From NCBI RefSeq assembly GCF_027257195.1, contig NZ_JAPDFS010000003.1:240859-304858 (forward strand): a stretch of DNA of 64,000 bases, written 5' to 3'. The notes under the pieces were generated by a model that did no database searches, was not told where the DNA came from, and saw only the letters and a program-made list of their open reading frames with translations. Each line of letters starts with the position of its first letter. The stretch's first letter is position 1. Of the stretch, positions 1 to 8,040 are shown in pieces. The stretch comes from Halorubrum sp. F4 (GTDB lineage Archaea > Halobacteriota > Halobacteria > Halobacteriales > Haloferacaceae). Position numbers and translations under genes: made by a program.

Positions 1-48
1 TGCTGACTCGCGGGCTGCGAGCCCGCTCGCAGGCGCGCGCCGGATCGA
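1..48. repeat. Partial copy of a dispersed intergenic repeat (tail end)
   Basis: This GC-rich stretch contains GCTCGCAGGCGCGCGCC. It closely matches the tail of the repeat at 55746-55986, which has GCTCGCAGGCGCACGCC, and the rest would lie off the window. It sits downstream of the stop codon at 94. The match is short, so membership in the family is tentative. Confidence 0.35.
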
Positions 49-93
49 GTTCGTCATCGACCGGTCGTCATCATCGCTCGGTCGTCGACTGCA

Positions 94-621
94 TCACCAC
101 GGCCCGTCGTAGTTCACTCGGGGACGGTCGACGTCGACCCCCAGGTCGCGCAGCGTCGCGGTCGCGTTCTCCACCGGCGCGGGGGCGGGTCGGTCGAGCG
201 CGTCGGTCGTCGCCTCGGCGAACCGGACCCGCCAGTCGCCGTCGAGGACGAGGGTCGCGCGGCGCGGAACGTGTGAGTGGCCTTCCCACGACTCGGCGAG
301 CAGGTCGTAGGACTCGGCGATCCCGCCGTGGAAGTCCGAGACGACCGGGAACGGGAGGTCGAAGCGGTCGACGTAGGCGAACCCCGAATACAGCGAGTCG
401 CCGACGAGCCCGACGACGGCCAGGTCGTCGCGGTCGTGCCAGCCGGCGTCGCGGACCGCGGCGAACGCCGCCGTGCTCGTCGGGACGAAGCTCGCCGGCG
501 CGAACGAGAGGACGACCGCGCAGTGTGACTCCACGAGCCGGTACAACGCGAGTTCGGTCGCCCGGCCGTCCGTGACCGCCGGCGCGGCGAAGTCGGGCGC
601 TTTGACGCCGGTTTCGATCAT
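94..621 (-). CDS. Peroxiredoxin-fold (AhpC/TSA-like) protein lacking the peroxidatic cysteine
   Basis: A 175-residue thioredoxin-fold protein of the redoxin/AhpC-TSA superfamily. The N-terminus (KAPDFAAPAVTDG) and the FAPASFVPTST segment align with the peroxiredoxin active site, where the family has PxxxTxxC. Here Thr is replaced by Val46 and the peroxidatic Cys by Ser49. The only Cys (Cys34) lies upstream of the active-site loop. Ordinary thiol peroxidase activity is therefore unlikely, and a binding or structural role is an inference. The ATG overlaps the stop of the upstream carboxyltransferase gene by four bases (ATGA), so the two genes should be translationally coupled. Confidence 0.75.
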   Translation of the reverse strand: MIETGVKAPDFAAPAVTDGRATELALYRLVESHCAVVLSFAPASFVPTSTAAFAAVRDAGWHDRDDLAVVGLVGDSLYSGFAYVDRFDLPFPVVSDFHGGIAESYDLLAESWEGHSHVPRRATLVLDGDWRVRFAEATTDALDRPAPAPVENATATLRDLGVDVDRPRVNYDGPW

Positions 622-2444
622 AGCACCGTCCCGTGTTTCTTGTCGGGGAGCTCCTTGCTCACGTCCTCGTAGAAGTCGAACCGGGCGGCCAACTGGGCAC
701 GGAGGTCCGAGGGCGGAACGATCTCGTCGATGACGACCTCGCTCGCCATCCGGTGGACGTCGATCTCCTCGCGGTACTCCTCGCGGAGGCGTTTTTCCTC
801 TTCGGCCCGCTCCTCGTCGTCGTCGATCTCGGCGAGCTTGCGGGCGTAGACCGCGTTGATCGCGGCCTCCGGCCCCATGATCGCGATCTCGCCGGAGGGG
901 AGCCCGATCGTGCTCTCGGGGTCGTAGGCGGGCCCGCCCATCGCGTAGATGCCCGCGCCGTACGCCTTCCGGACGACGACGGTCTGTTTCGGCACCGTCG
1001 CGGAGGAGGTCGCGTAGATCAGCTTCTTCCCCTTCTCCAGAATGCCGTCCCGCTCCACCTGGCTCCCGGCCATGAACCCGGGCGTATCACAGAGGTAGAG
1101 CAGGGGGATCTCGTAGGCGTCACACGTCCAGACGAACTCCGCGGCCTTCTCGGCCGCGTCCGGGAAGATCGCCCCCGAGCGCTCCGTCGGCTGGTTGGCG
1201 ACGACGCCGACGGGCCGCCCGTCGATCCGGCAGAACGCGGTGACGATCTCGGGACCGTATCCCTCCTTCAACTCGAAGACGGACTCGGCGTCCGCGATCC
1301 GGTCGAGGAGGTCGCGGACGTCGTACGGGCGGGTCGGCGACTCGGGGATCAGCTCGTCGATCCCGTCCGGCGAGTACTTCGGCGGCTTCGGCTCCGCGCG
1401 CGGCGGCTTCTCGCCGGCCCGGTCCGGGAGATAGCCGATCAGGTCGGCGACGAGCCGTCGGGCGTGTCCCTCGTCCTCGGCGACGAGATCCGCGGAACCG
1501 GACTCCTCGGCGTGGATCCGCGGCCCGCCCAACGCCTCCAGGTCGATGTCCTCGCCGGTGACCATCTCGACCATCCGCGGCGAGGCGATCGCCATCGCGG
1601 ACACCCCCTCGACCATCACGGTGAAGTCGGCGAAGACGGGGGTGTAGGCCGCCCCGGCGATGCAGGGACCGTAGAGCACGCAGATCTGCGGGACCGCCCC
1701 CGAGAGCATCGAGTGGTTGTAGTAGTACTTCCCGATCCCCTCGCGGTTGGCGAAGAAGCCGGACTGCTGGTCGATCCGTCCCCCCGAGGAGTCCATCAGG
1801 TAGAGCACGGGGTTGCCCGTCTTCAGCGCACGCTGTTGCATCCGGAGGAACTTCTCGACGCCCCTCGCCGCCATCGACCCCGCCTTCACGGTGAAGTCGT
1901 TGGCCATGAAGTGGACGTCGCGGCCCTCGAACTCGGCACCCCCCGTCAGGAGGCCGTCCGCCGGGAGGCGGTCGCCGCTCTCGCCGTCCTCCTCGTCGCC
2001 GTCTCCCCTCCCGCTTCGTCCGGGCGCGTTCGGATGCCACTCGTCGAAGGCGGCGAACGTCCCGTCCTCGAAGCGGATCCCGGCGGGGTTTCCGTCGGAC
2101 GCGCTCGCGTCGCCCGCGCCGCGGGTCCCTCCCTCGCCGCCGAACCAGAGGTCGAGTCGGTCGCGCACGAACAGCTTCCCCTGCTCCGCGAGCCGGTCGC
2201 GGTACTTCGCGGGGCCGCCCCGTCGAACGTCCTCGATCTCCGCCCACAGGTCGCGCTCGCGGTCGGTGGGGCCGAGGTCGTCCTCGAGCGGGTAGGCCGT
2301 TTCCGGGGGGTCGGCGCTCGCCGCGGGAGCGTCGTCGTCGTCCCCGACGTGAACGTCGACGGCGACCCCGAGGTGCGCCGCGAGCGACCGGGCGATCGCC
2401 TCGGCCTCCTCGGGCGTCGCCGCCGACCCGACGTGGACCTTCAT
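618..2444 (-). CDS. Acyl-CoA (acetyl/propionyl-CoA) carboxylase, carboxyltransferase beta subunit
   Basis: A biotin-dependent carboxyltransferase of about 608 residues, moving carboxyl from carboxybiotin to an acyl-CoA. The core begins at GGPAKYRDRLAEQGKLFVRD and contains crotonase-like N- and C-domains with glycine-rich oxyanion segments (GGARIDQQSGFF-like, MAGSQVERDGI, AYGAGIYAMGGPA). It is about 90 residues longer than a typical 515-residue family member. The extra N-terminus (GSAATPEEAEAIARSL) resembles the small epsilon/PccX subunits of acyl-CoA carboxylases, which is inference. I chose the ATG at 2444 because an AT-rich box (about 2468-2479) sits 25-30 bases upstream; an in-frame ATG at 2483 is an alternative. 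The biotin carboxylase partner is not in the window. Confidence 0.9.
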   Translation of the reverse strand: MKVHVGSAATPEEAEAIARSLAAHLGVAVDVHVGDDDDAPAASADPPETAYPLEDDLGPTDRERDLWAEIEDVRRGGPAKYRDRLAEQGKLFVRDRLDLWFGGEGGTRGAGDASASDGNPAGIRFEDGTFAAFDEWHPNAPGRSGRGDGDEEDGESGDRLPADGLLTGGAEFEGRDVHFMANDFTVKAGSMAARGVEKFLRMQQRALKTGNPVLYLMDSSGGRIDQQSGFFANREGIGKYYYNHSMLSGAVPQICVLYGPCIAGAAYTPVFADFTVMVEGVSAMAIASPRMVEMVTGEDIDLEALGGPRIHAEESGSADLVAEDEGHARRLVADLIGYLPDRAGEKPPRAEPKPPKYSPDGIDELIPESPTRPYDVRDLLDRIADAESVFELKEGYGPEIVTAFCRIDGRPVGVVANQPTERSGAIFPDAAEKAAEFVWTCDAYEIPLLYLCDTPGFMAGSQVERDGILEKGKKLIYATSSATVPKQTVVVRKAYGAGIYAMGGPAYDPESTIGLPSGEIAIMGPEAAINAVYARKLAEIDDDEERAEEEKRLREEYREEIDVHRMASEVVIDEIVPPSDLRAQLAARFDFYEDVSKELPDKKHGTVL

Positions 2445-2561
2445 GGTGGCGGGACTCCCGGACGCTCCAAAACTGTTTGCCATGGGAGAATCCCACTATC
2501 GGCCTCCGTCGCCGTCCCCGCTTGACAATCCTTAAGCCGGCGACACGGCTACCTCGCCGCA

Positions 2562-3281
2562 ATGAGAGTCGTCGTTTCCATCGGCGGGAGCGTGCTCGCG
2601 CCGGAGCTCGATCCCGAACGTGTCGCCGCCTACGCCGACGCGGTCGAGCGGCTGGCGGCGGAGGGATGTGAGATCGGTGTCGTCGTCGGCGGCGGCGGCG
2701 TCGCCCGCGAGTACATCACGACCGCGCGGGAACTCGGCGGCGACGAGGTCGAGCTCGACGAGCTCGGGATCGGTACCACGCGGCTCAACGCCCGCCTCCT
2801 GATCGCCGCGCTCGACGAGACGGCCGCACCCGCGCCAGCGAGGGGGTACGACGAGGCGACGACCGCGTTCCGCCGCGGCGAGGTCCCCGTGATGGGGGGG
2901 ATGTCGCCCGGACAGACGACCGACGCGGTCGCGGTCGCGCTCGCGGAGTCGGTCGACGCCGACCTGCTCGTGTTCGCGACGAGTGCCGACGGCGTCTACG
3001 ACGTCGACCCCAACCGCCACGACGACGCGACCCGCTTCGAGTCGCTCTCGCCCGCCGAACTGGTCGACGTGGTGCTCCCGATGAGCCGTGACGCGGGCTC
3101 GTCCGCTCCCGTCGACCTGCTCGCGGCGAAGCTGATCGACCGCGCCGGGATCCGGTCGATCGTCCTCGACGGTACCGACCCCGACGCCGTCGTCGACGCG
3201 GCCCTCCGTGGGACCCACACGGGAACGAACGTGATCCCCGAAGGGAGCACCGAGCCGGCGAGGTGGACGGAGGAGCGATGA
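2562..3281 (+). CDS. pyrH: UMP kinase (archaeal type)
   Basis: A 239-residue amino-acid-kinase fold enzyme that phosphorylates UMP to UDP in pyrimidine nucleotide synthesis. The N-terminal phosphate-binding strand (VVVSIGGSVLAPE), the VVVGGGGVAREYI loop, the GGMSPGQTTDAVA segment and FATSADGVYDVDPN are characteristic of archaeal PyrH. A TATA-like box (TCCTTAAG, 2529-2536) lies 26-33 bases before the ATG, fitting a leaderless transcript. The stop overlaps the lysS start by four bases, so the two form an operon. The upstream carboxyltransferase gene is divergent. Confidence 0.95.
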   Translation: MRVVVSIGGSVLAPELDPERVAAYADAVERLAAEGCEIGVVVGGGGVAREYITTARELGGDEVELDELGIGTTRLNARLLIAALDETAAPAPARGYDEATTAFRRGEVPVMGGMSPGQTTDAVAVALAESVDADLLVFATSADGVYDVDPNRHDDATRFESLSPAELVDVVLPMSRDAGSSAPVDLLAAKLIDRAGIRSIVLDGTDPDAVVDAALRGTHTGTNVIPEGSTEPARWTEER

Positions 3282-5056
3282 CCGACGACGCCTCCGCGGA
3301 CGGCGAACGCGACGACCCCTCACGACGCGACGACTCCCCGCACGTCCTCTCGTCGCAGGCGACCGGCGACCACGGCGACGAGTTCCACGCGTTCTGGGCG
3401 GACGTCGTCGCCGACGAGATCGAGGCGCGCGACCCCGACGACCCGATCGTTATCAAGGGCGGCGTGTCCCCCTCGGGAGTCGCCCACGTCGGCAACGTCA
3501 ACGAGGTCATGCGCGGTTACTTCGTCGCCGAGGTGCTCCGCGATCGGGGTCACGAGGTCCGACAGCTGTTCACCTCCGACGACAGGGACCCGCTCCGGAA
3601 GCTCCCGCGGAAGCTGGCGAACGCCGACGGCGAGATCGTCGGGCTCGGCGACGTGGACGCGGGCGCGCTCGGCCGCAACCTGGGGAAGCCGTACACGTCC
3701 ATCCCCGACCCCTTCGGCGAGCGCGAGTCGTACGCAGCACACTTCGCGGCACTGCTCGAGGCCGACGCAGAGCGGCTGGGCGTCCCCGTCGAGATGGTCT
3801 CGAACACCGAACTGTACGCCGACGGGACCTTCGACGACGCGGTCCGGACCGTCCTCTCGGACCTCGAGGGCGTCCGCGAGACGCTCGGGAAGTACCAGAA
3901 CAAGGTCGACGACGAGTACGTCCCGTTCAACCCCGTCTGTACCGAGTGCGGGAAGGTCACGGAGACGGTGACCGCGATCGATCTGGAGGCTGGAACGGTC
4001 GAGTACGCGTGTACGGACCTCGAGGTCGGCGACGACGTCATCGAGGGCTGCGGCCACGAGGGGGTCGCCACGTTCCGTGAGGGGAAGCTGCCGTGGCGGC
4101 TGGAGTGGCCAGCCCAGTGGGACGCCCTCGACGTCGACTTCGAGCCGTTCGGCAAGGATCACGCGGAGGGCTCGTGGCCCTCCGGGGTCGACCTCGCCCG
4201 GAACGTCTTCGGGATCGAGCCGCCGGTGCCGATGGTGTACGAGTGGTTCACGCTCGGCGGCGAGGCGCTCTCCTCGTCGGCCGGCAACGTCGTCACGGTG
4301 CCCGAACTGCTCGAGATACTCGAGCCCGAGGTGGTCCGGTATTTCTTCGCGCTCCACCCGAAGAAGGCGCGTGACCTCGACCTCGAACGGATCGATCTGC
4401 TCGTCGACCGCTTCGACCGGTTCGAGCGGGCGTACTTCGGCGAGGTCGACGACGAGGAGCTGACCCGATTCGCCGAGCGTGCGTACCCGTTCGTGATGGG
4501 CTGGAGATCCGACGACCGGTCCGCCGCCGATCGGTCGACCGACGCCGACCGTCTCGCGGGTGCCGATCGACCTGCGGACGCCGATCCCGCCGACCGCGTC
4601 CGGTTCCCGTACACCTTCGCGGCCGTGTTGGGGATGGTCGACGACCCCGACCTGCGCGAGCAGCTCGCGCGCGACGAGGGTCACGTCGACGACGACACCC
4701 CCGAGTGGGCGGTTCGGGAGGCGCTCTCCCGCGTCGAGCGCGCCCGGACGTGGGCGGAGCGAACCGACAACGAGTACAACTACCGGCTCCAGACCGACCT
4801 CCCGGACGTCACTCTCGACGACGACGCGGCCGCCGCGCTCGACGACCTCGCGGACTTCGTCGCCGCCGGCCACGACGGGGAGGCGATCCAGGCCGAGATG
4901 TACGAGACCGCCCGCGAGCACGGGATCGAGGTCGCCGACTTCTTCGAGGCGGGCTACCGGCTCTTCTTCGACCAGACCCAGGGTCCCCGGCTCGGCGAGT
5001 TCCTCGGGGAGCTGGAACGCGAGTTCGTCGTCGCCAGGCTCCGACGGGAGGCGTGA
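3278..5056 (+). CDS. lysS: Lysyl-tRNA synthetase, class I
   Basis: A 592-residue class I LysRS charging tRNA-Lys, the archaeal alternative to class II LysRS. The HIGH-like signature is SPSGVAHVGN near residues 64-73, and the KMSKS-like loop is LSSSAGN near residue 331. A Cys-rich insert (CTECGKVTETV with later CTD and GCGHEG) probably binds zinc. The C-terminal third is the helical anticodon-binding region, interrupted by an acidic Asp/Ala/Arg-rich linker (about 410-450) as is common in haloarchaea. The ATG at 3278 overlaps the pyrH TGA and has a GGAGGAG ribosome binding site just upstream. Confidence 0.97.
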   Translation: MTDDASADGERDDPSRRDDSPHVLSSQATGDHGDEFHAFWADVVADEIEARDPDDPIVIKGGVSPSGVAHVGNVNEVMRGYFVAEVLRDRGHEVRQLFTSDDRDPLRKLPRKLANADGEIVGLGDVDAGALGRNLGKPYTSIPDPFGERESYAAHFAALLEADAERLGVPVEMVSNTELYADGTFDDAVRTVLSDLEGVRETLGKYQNKVDDEYVPFNPVCTECGKVTETVTAIDLEAGTVEYACTDLEVGDDVIEGCGHEGVATFREGKLPWRLEWPAQWDALDVDFEPFGKDHAEGSWPSGVDLARNVFGIEPPVPMVYEWFTLGGEALSSSAGNVVTVPELLEILEPEVVRYFFALHPKKARDLDLERIDLLVDRFDRFERAYFGEVDDEELTRFAERAYPFVMGWRSDDRSAADRSTDADRLAGADRPADADPADRVRFPYTFAAVLGMVDDPDLREQLARDEGHVDDDTPEWAVREALSRVERARTWAERTDNEYNYRLQTDLPDVTLDDDAAAALDDLADFVAAGHDGEAIQAEMYETAREHGIEVADFFEAGYRLFFDQTQGPRLGEFLGELEREFVVARLRREA

Positions 5057-5314
5057 ATGTCCGAGGACCGATCGCTCGACGACTTCGCGTCGGCCGGGGA
5101 AGGTGAGGGGAACGGGGAAGCCGAGACCGACTCCGCCGAGGACGATTCCGTCGACGTCGAGCCCGCCGAGACCGACTCCGCGGACGTCGAGCCCGCCGAG
5201 TCGACGTCGACGTGGTCGACGGACGGCGCCGACTGCGACCGCTGTGGGACGACGGTCACGCGACGCTGGCACGCCGACGGCGACCTCGTCTGTTCCGACT
5301 GTGTGGAGTGGTAG
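5057..5314 (+). CDS. Small acidic protein with C-terminal zinc ribbon
   Basis: An 85-residue protein whose first 55 residues are a low-complexity acidic tail with near repeats of VEPAETDSAD. It ends in a compact CDRCG...CSDC zinc ribbon (DGADCDRCGTTVTRRW then DLVCSDCVEW). The ATG directly abuts the lysS stop codon with no spacer, so it is the last gene of pyrH-lysS. Its function is unknown. Small CPxCG-type proteins are abundant in haloarchaea and often serve as interaction modules. Confidence 0.75.
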   Translation: MSEDRSLDDFASAGEGEGNGEAETDSAEDDSVDVEPAETDSADVEPAESTSTWSTDGADCDRCGTTVTRRWHADGDLVCSDCVEW

Positions 5315-5468
5315 TCGGTTTCCACGTCGATCCGCGGGATCCGTGGGTCGGTACATAGGCGCTCGGTCCGCCGTTCTCCGGTCTCGTTCCACCACCGTGA
5401 AGACTTAATACACGTCGGATCGAGCCGTTAGTTACGGACGATCTAAGCTGGGGTTAAGTGATATACAA

Positions 5469-6380
5469 ATGAAATCAGATCCGGATCGGCTGTTCGAACG
5501 GTCGCCCCGCGCCGTCGCGGGTCTGTACCTCCTCCTCGGCGGCGTGTGTGTGGTCGCGTTCGACATCGCCATCGGGACGGTCGTCGCCTCCGCGAGTCCG
5601 CTCTCACTCGCTCGAATCGCGAGTGGTCTGGCGGTCGTCGGGGCGTCCTCGGTGTTTCTCTACGGGGCGGTGAGCCATCACTCCCGCCGGGTCGTTACCG
5701 CCCGGGAGGAGCTGGAGACGTCGAACCAGCAGCTCCAGGTGTTGACTCGCGTGTTCAGACACAACGTTCGGAACGACCTCAACGTCGTCCAGGGGTACGC
5801 CGACTTGCTCGAGCGGCGGCTGGACGACGAGCGCAGTCGCGAGTGTCTCGAGACGATCCGCGAGACCACCGAGGACATGGTGGAGATAAGCGAGAAGCTC
5901 CGAGTCATCGAGGACGCCTCTCCCGGCCCCGTCGACGAGCGTATCGACCTCACGACCGTCGTCCACGGGGCGGTCGAGGAACTGGACGACGGACGGACGG
6001 ATGCGGAGTTCTCGCTCGATCTCCCGGAGCGAGCCTGGATACGCGGCGACGAGTCGGTGAGCTATCCCGTCCGGGAAGTGTTCGAGAACGCGCTCGCCCA
6101 CAACGACGATCCGGGTCGACGGGTTCGCGCACGCGTCGAGACGAACGGGACGACGACTCGCCTCGAGGTTCACGACAACGGGCCGGGGATCCCCGCCGAG
6201 GAGCGGGCGGTGCTGCGGGCCGAAGAGGAGACGCCGCTGTCACACGCCAGCAGCATCGGGCTGTGGCTCGTCAAGTGGATGTGCGAGCTCCAGGGCGGTA
6301 CGGTACAGTTCGACGCGACCGAGGACGGAACGACCGTACTACTCCAGTTCCAGTCGGCGGATCGACCGTCGGATCGGTGA
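5469..6380 (+). CDS. Membrane sensor histidine kinase
   Basis: A 303-residue kinase with two N-terminal transmembrane segments (about 15-35 and 42-62) and essentially no extracellular sensor. A DHp helix follows with the phospho-acceptor motif FRHNVRNDLNVVQGYADL (His near residue 98), then an HATPase domain with an N-box (REVFENALAHND), G1 (DNGPGIP) and a G2-like GLWLVKWM motif. No response regulator gene is adjacent, so it is an orphan kinase. The same HxN-type DHp occurs in the kinase at 59075-60727. The stimulus cannot be told from sequence. Confidence 0.9.
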   Translation: MKSDPDRLFERSPRAVAGLYLLLGGVCVVAFDIAIGTVVASASPLSLARIASGLAVVGASSVFLYGAVSHHSRRVVTAREELETSNQQLQVLTRVFRHNVRNDLNVVQGYADLLERRLDDERSRECLETIRETTEDMVEISEKLRVIEDASPGPVDERIDLTTVVHGAVEELDDGRTDAEFSLDLPERAWIRGDESVSYPVREVFENALAHNDDPGRRVRARVETNGTTTRLEVHDNGPGIPAEERAVLRAEEETPLSHASSIGLWLVKWMCELQGGTVQFDATEDGTTVLLQFQSADRPSDR

Positions 6381-6394
6381 GTCCGTGCCGCGCG

Positions 6395-6529
6395 TCACTC
6401 GAGTTCGGTGATCGTGACCGCGTACATCGCCCCGCAGTTGCCGCACTCGACGTGAACCCCCCGGCTCGTCTGTCCTCGAGTGAACTCGGAGATCTCCTCG
6501 GAGCACGAGCACTCGAACTGGACTTTCAT
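6395..6529 (-). CDS. 44-residue zinc-ribbon microprotein
   Basis: A very small complete ORF beginning MKVQFECSCSEEI and ending YAVTITELE. It has paired cysteines C7-x-C9 and C29-x-x-C32, giving a four-Cys zinc site. Support comes from a strong TATA box (TATTTAAAATA, 6552-6562) centred about 28 bases before the ATG, which fits a leaderless transcript, and from coding-like composition. It lies between a kinase on the plus strand and icd on the minus strand. The function is unknown; it resembles the many small zinc-finger proteins of haloarchaea. Confidence 0.75.
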   Translation of the reverse strand: MKVQFECSCSEEISEFTRGQTSRGVHVECGNCGAMYAVTITELE

Positions 6530-6551
6530 TACTCCGTATAGGCGCTATCCG

Positions 6552-6562
6552 TATTTAAAATA
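6552..6562 (-). promoter_or_regulatory. TATA box of the 44-residue zinc-ribbon gene
   Basis: TATTTAAAATA is an unusually strong archaeal TATA element, 23-33 bases upstream of the ATG at 6529 on the minus strand. It supports this very short ORF as a real leaderless gene. Confidence 0.7.
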
Positions 6563-6694
6563 CAGTGATCGATTCTACGTCGTGATATTCGGCTCCGGAA
6601 TCCCGTGGTTTCGGAGCACCCGCGTCGCTCGAAACGCCCGGATAGGCGAGCGTTTCGATGTCTCCGGCCGGCGGCCGGAGGCCAGAGAGTCCGT

Positions 6695-7957
6695 CTACGA
6701 CAGTTTCTCGATGTTCTCGACGACTGCGTCGGCGAACTCGCTCGTGGCGAGCTTCTCGCCGCCCTCGATCTGGCGGTGGAGGTCGTAGGTGACCTTTCCG
6801 GAGGAGATGGTCTCCTCGACGGCGTCGCGCACGAGGTCCGCGGCCTCCGACCAGCCGAGGTAATCGAGCATCTCGCGACCGGAGAGGATCATCGCGGTCG
6901 GGTTGACCTTGTCCTCGCCGGCGTACTTGGGCGCGGAGCCGTGAACGGGCTCGGCGAGCGCGCGACCGTGGCCGTAGTTGACGCCGGGCGCGATGCCGAG
7001 GCCGCCGATCTGTGCGCCGGCGGCGTCGGACATGTAGTCGCCGTTGAGGTTCATCGTCGCGATGACGGAGTAGTCGCCCGTGCGGGTGAGGAGCTGCTGG
7101 AGCATGTTGTCGGCGATGCGGTCCTTCACGACGACCGTACCCTCGGGCTGTTCGCCGTCGTACTCGTCCCAGAGCTCGTCCTCGGTGATGAACTCGTCGC
7201 CGTACTCCTCCTCGACGACCTCGTAGCCCCAGTCGCGGAACTGGGCCTCGGTGAACTTCATGATGTTGCCCTTGTGGACGAGGGTGACGGAGTCACGGTC
7301 GTTCGCGAGCGCGTAGTCGAGCGCCTCGCGGATGAGGCGCTTGGAGGCGAACTCGGAGATCGGCTTCACGCCGATCCCGATGGGGCCGTCGTGGAGCACG
7401 TCGGCGATCTCCATGTCGTCCTCGAGGAACTCCCGCACCTGCTCGACCTCGTCGGTGCCGGCCTCCCACTCGATGCCGGCGTACACGTCCTCGGTGTTCT
7501 CCCGGAAGGTGATCATGTCCATCGCCTCGGGGTTCTTCACGGGCGACGGGACGCCGTCGAGGTGGTAGGTGGGGCGGACGTTCGCGTACAGGTCGAGCGT
7601 CTGCCGGAGCGCGACGTTCAGAGAGCGAAAGCCGGAGCCGACCGGCGTCGTCATCGGGCCCTTGATCGCGACGCGGAACTCGCGGATCGCGTCCACGGTG
7701 TCCTCGGGGAGGTTCTCGTCGTACATCTCGCGGGCGCTCTCGCCGCCGTACACGCGCATCCACGCGATGGATCGGCCGGTCGCCTCGGCGGCGGCGTCGA
7801 GCACCTGCTGGGCGGCCGGGCCGACGTCGGTTCCGATGCCGTCGCCGTGGAGGATCGGGATGATCGGGTTCTCCGGGACGTTCAGTTCGCCCGTCTCCTC
7901 GTCGGCGAGAGTGATACGTTCCCCGTCGTCGGGGACCTCGATCTTGTCGTAGCTCAT
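6695..7957 (-). CDS. icd: Isocitrate dehydrogenase (NADP+)
   Basis: A 420-residue TCA-cycle enzyme oxidising isocitrate to 2-oxoglutarate. The bacterial/archaeal Icd substrate loop is present (GSGFRSLNVALRQ), along with NVRPTYHLDGVPSP, the metal-binding Asp segment (IATMNLNGDYMSDAAGAQ) and the cofactor loop HGSAPKYAGEDKVNPTA. The Lys-Tyr pair in that loop predicts NADP+ preference. I chose the start at MSYDKIEVP because the long in-frame extension upstream is Arg/Pro-rich and not protein-like. The convergent plus-strand gene on its far side is the kinase at 5469. Confidence 0.97.
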   Translation of the reverse strand: MSYDKIEVPDDGERITLADEETGELNVPENPIIPILHGDGIGTDVGPAAQQVLDAAAEATGRSIAWMRVYGGESAREMYDENLPEDTVDAIREFRVAIKGPMTTPVGSGFRSLNVALRQTLDLYANVRPTYHLDGVPSPVKNPEAMDMITFRENTEDVYAGIEWEAGTDEVEQVREFLEDDMEIADVLHDGPIGIGVKPISEFASKRLIREALDYALANDRDSVTLVHKGNIMKFTEAQFRDWGYEVVEEEYGDEFITEDELWDEYDGEQPEGTVVVKDRIADNMLQQLLTRTGDYSVIATMNLNGDYMSDAAGAQIGGLGIAPGVNYGHGRALAEPVHGSAPKYAGEDKVNPTAMILSGREMLDYLGWSEAADLVRDAVEETISSGKVTYDLHRQIEGGEKLATSEFADAVVENIEKLS

Positions 7958-8040
7958 AACGGGCGTGGCTTCTCGGACCGCAGTAAAGTGCCTGCCGCTT
8001 TCCGAGTACCGATAGGGCGGCATCGCCGCCGCGGGTGGGC

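Noticed and set aside
633..2525. Long open frame on the plus strand, antisense to the carboxyltransferase gene.
   Set aside because: The sequence is Arg/Pro/Val-rich with no recognisable fold, and it is the mirror of a clearly conserved gene. GC-rich haloarchaeal DNA gives such long spurious frames.
3320..5395. A 691-codon open frame antisense to lysS.
   Set aside because: lysS is unambiguous; the antisense frame is an effect of codon bias and has no conserved motif.
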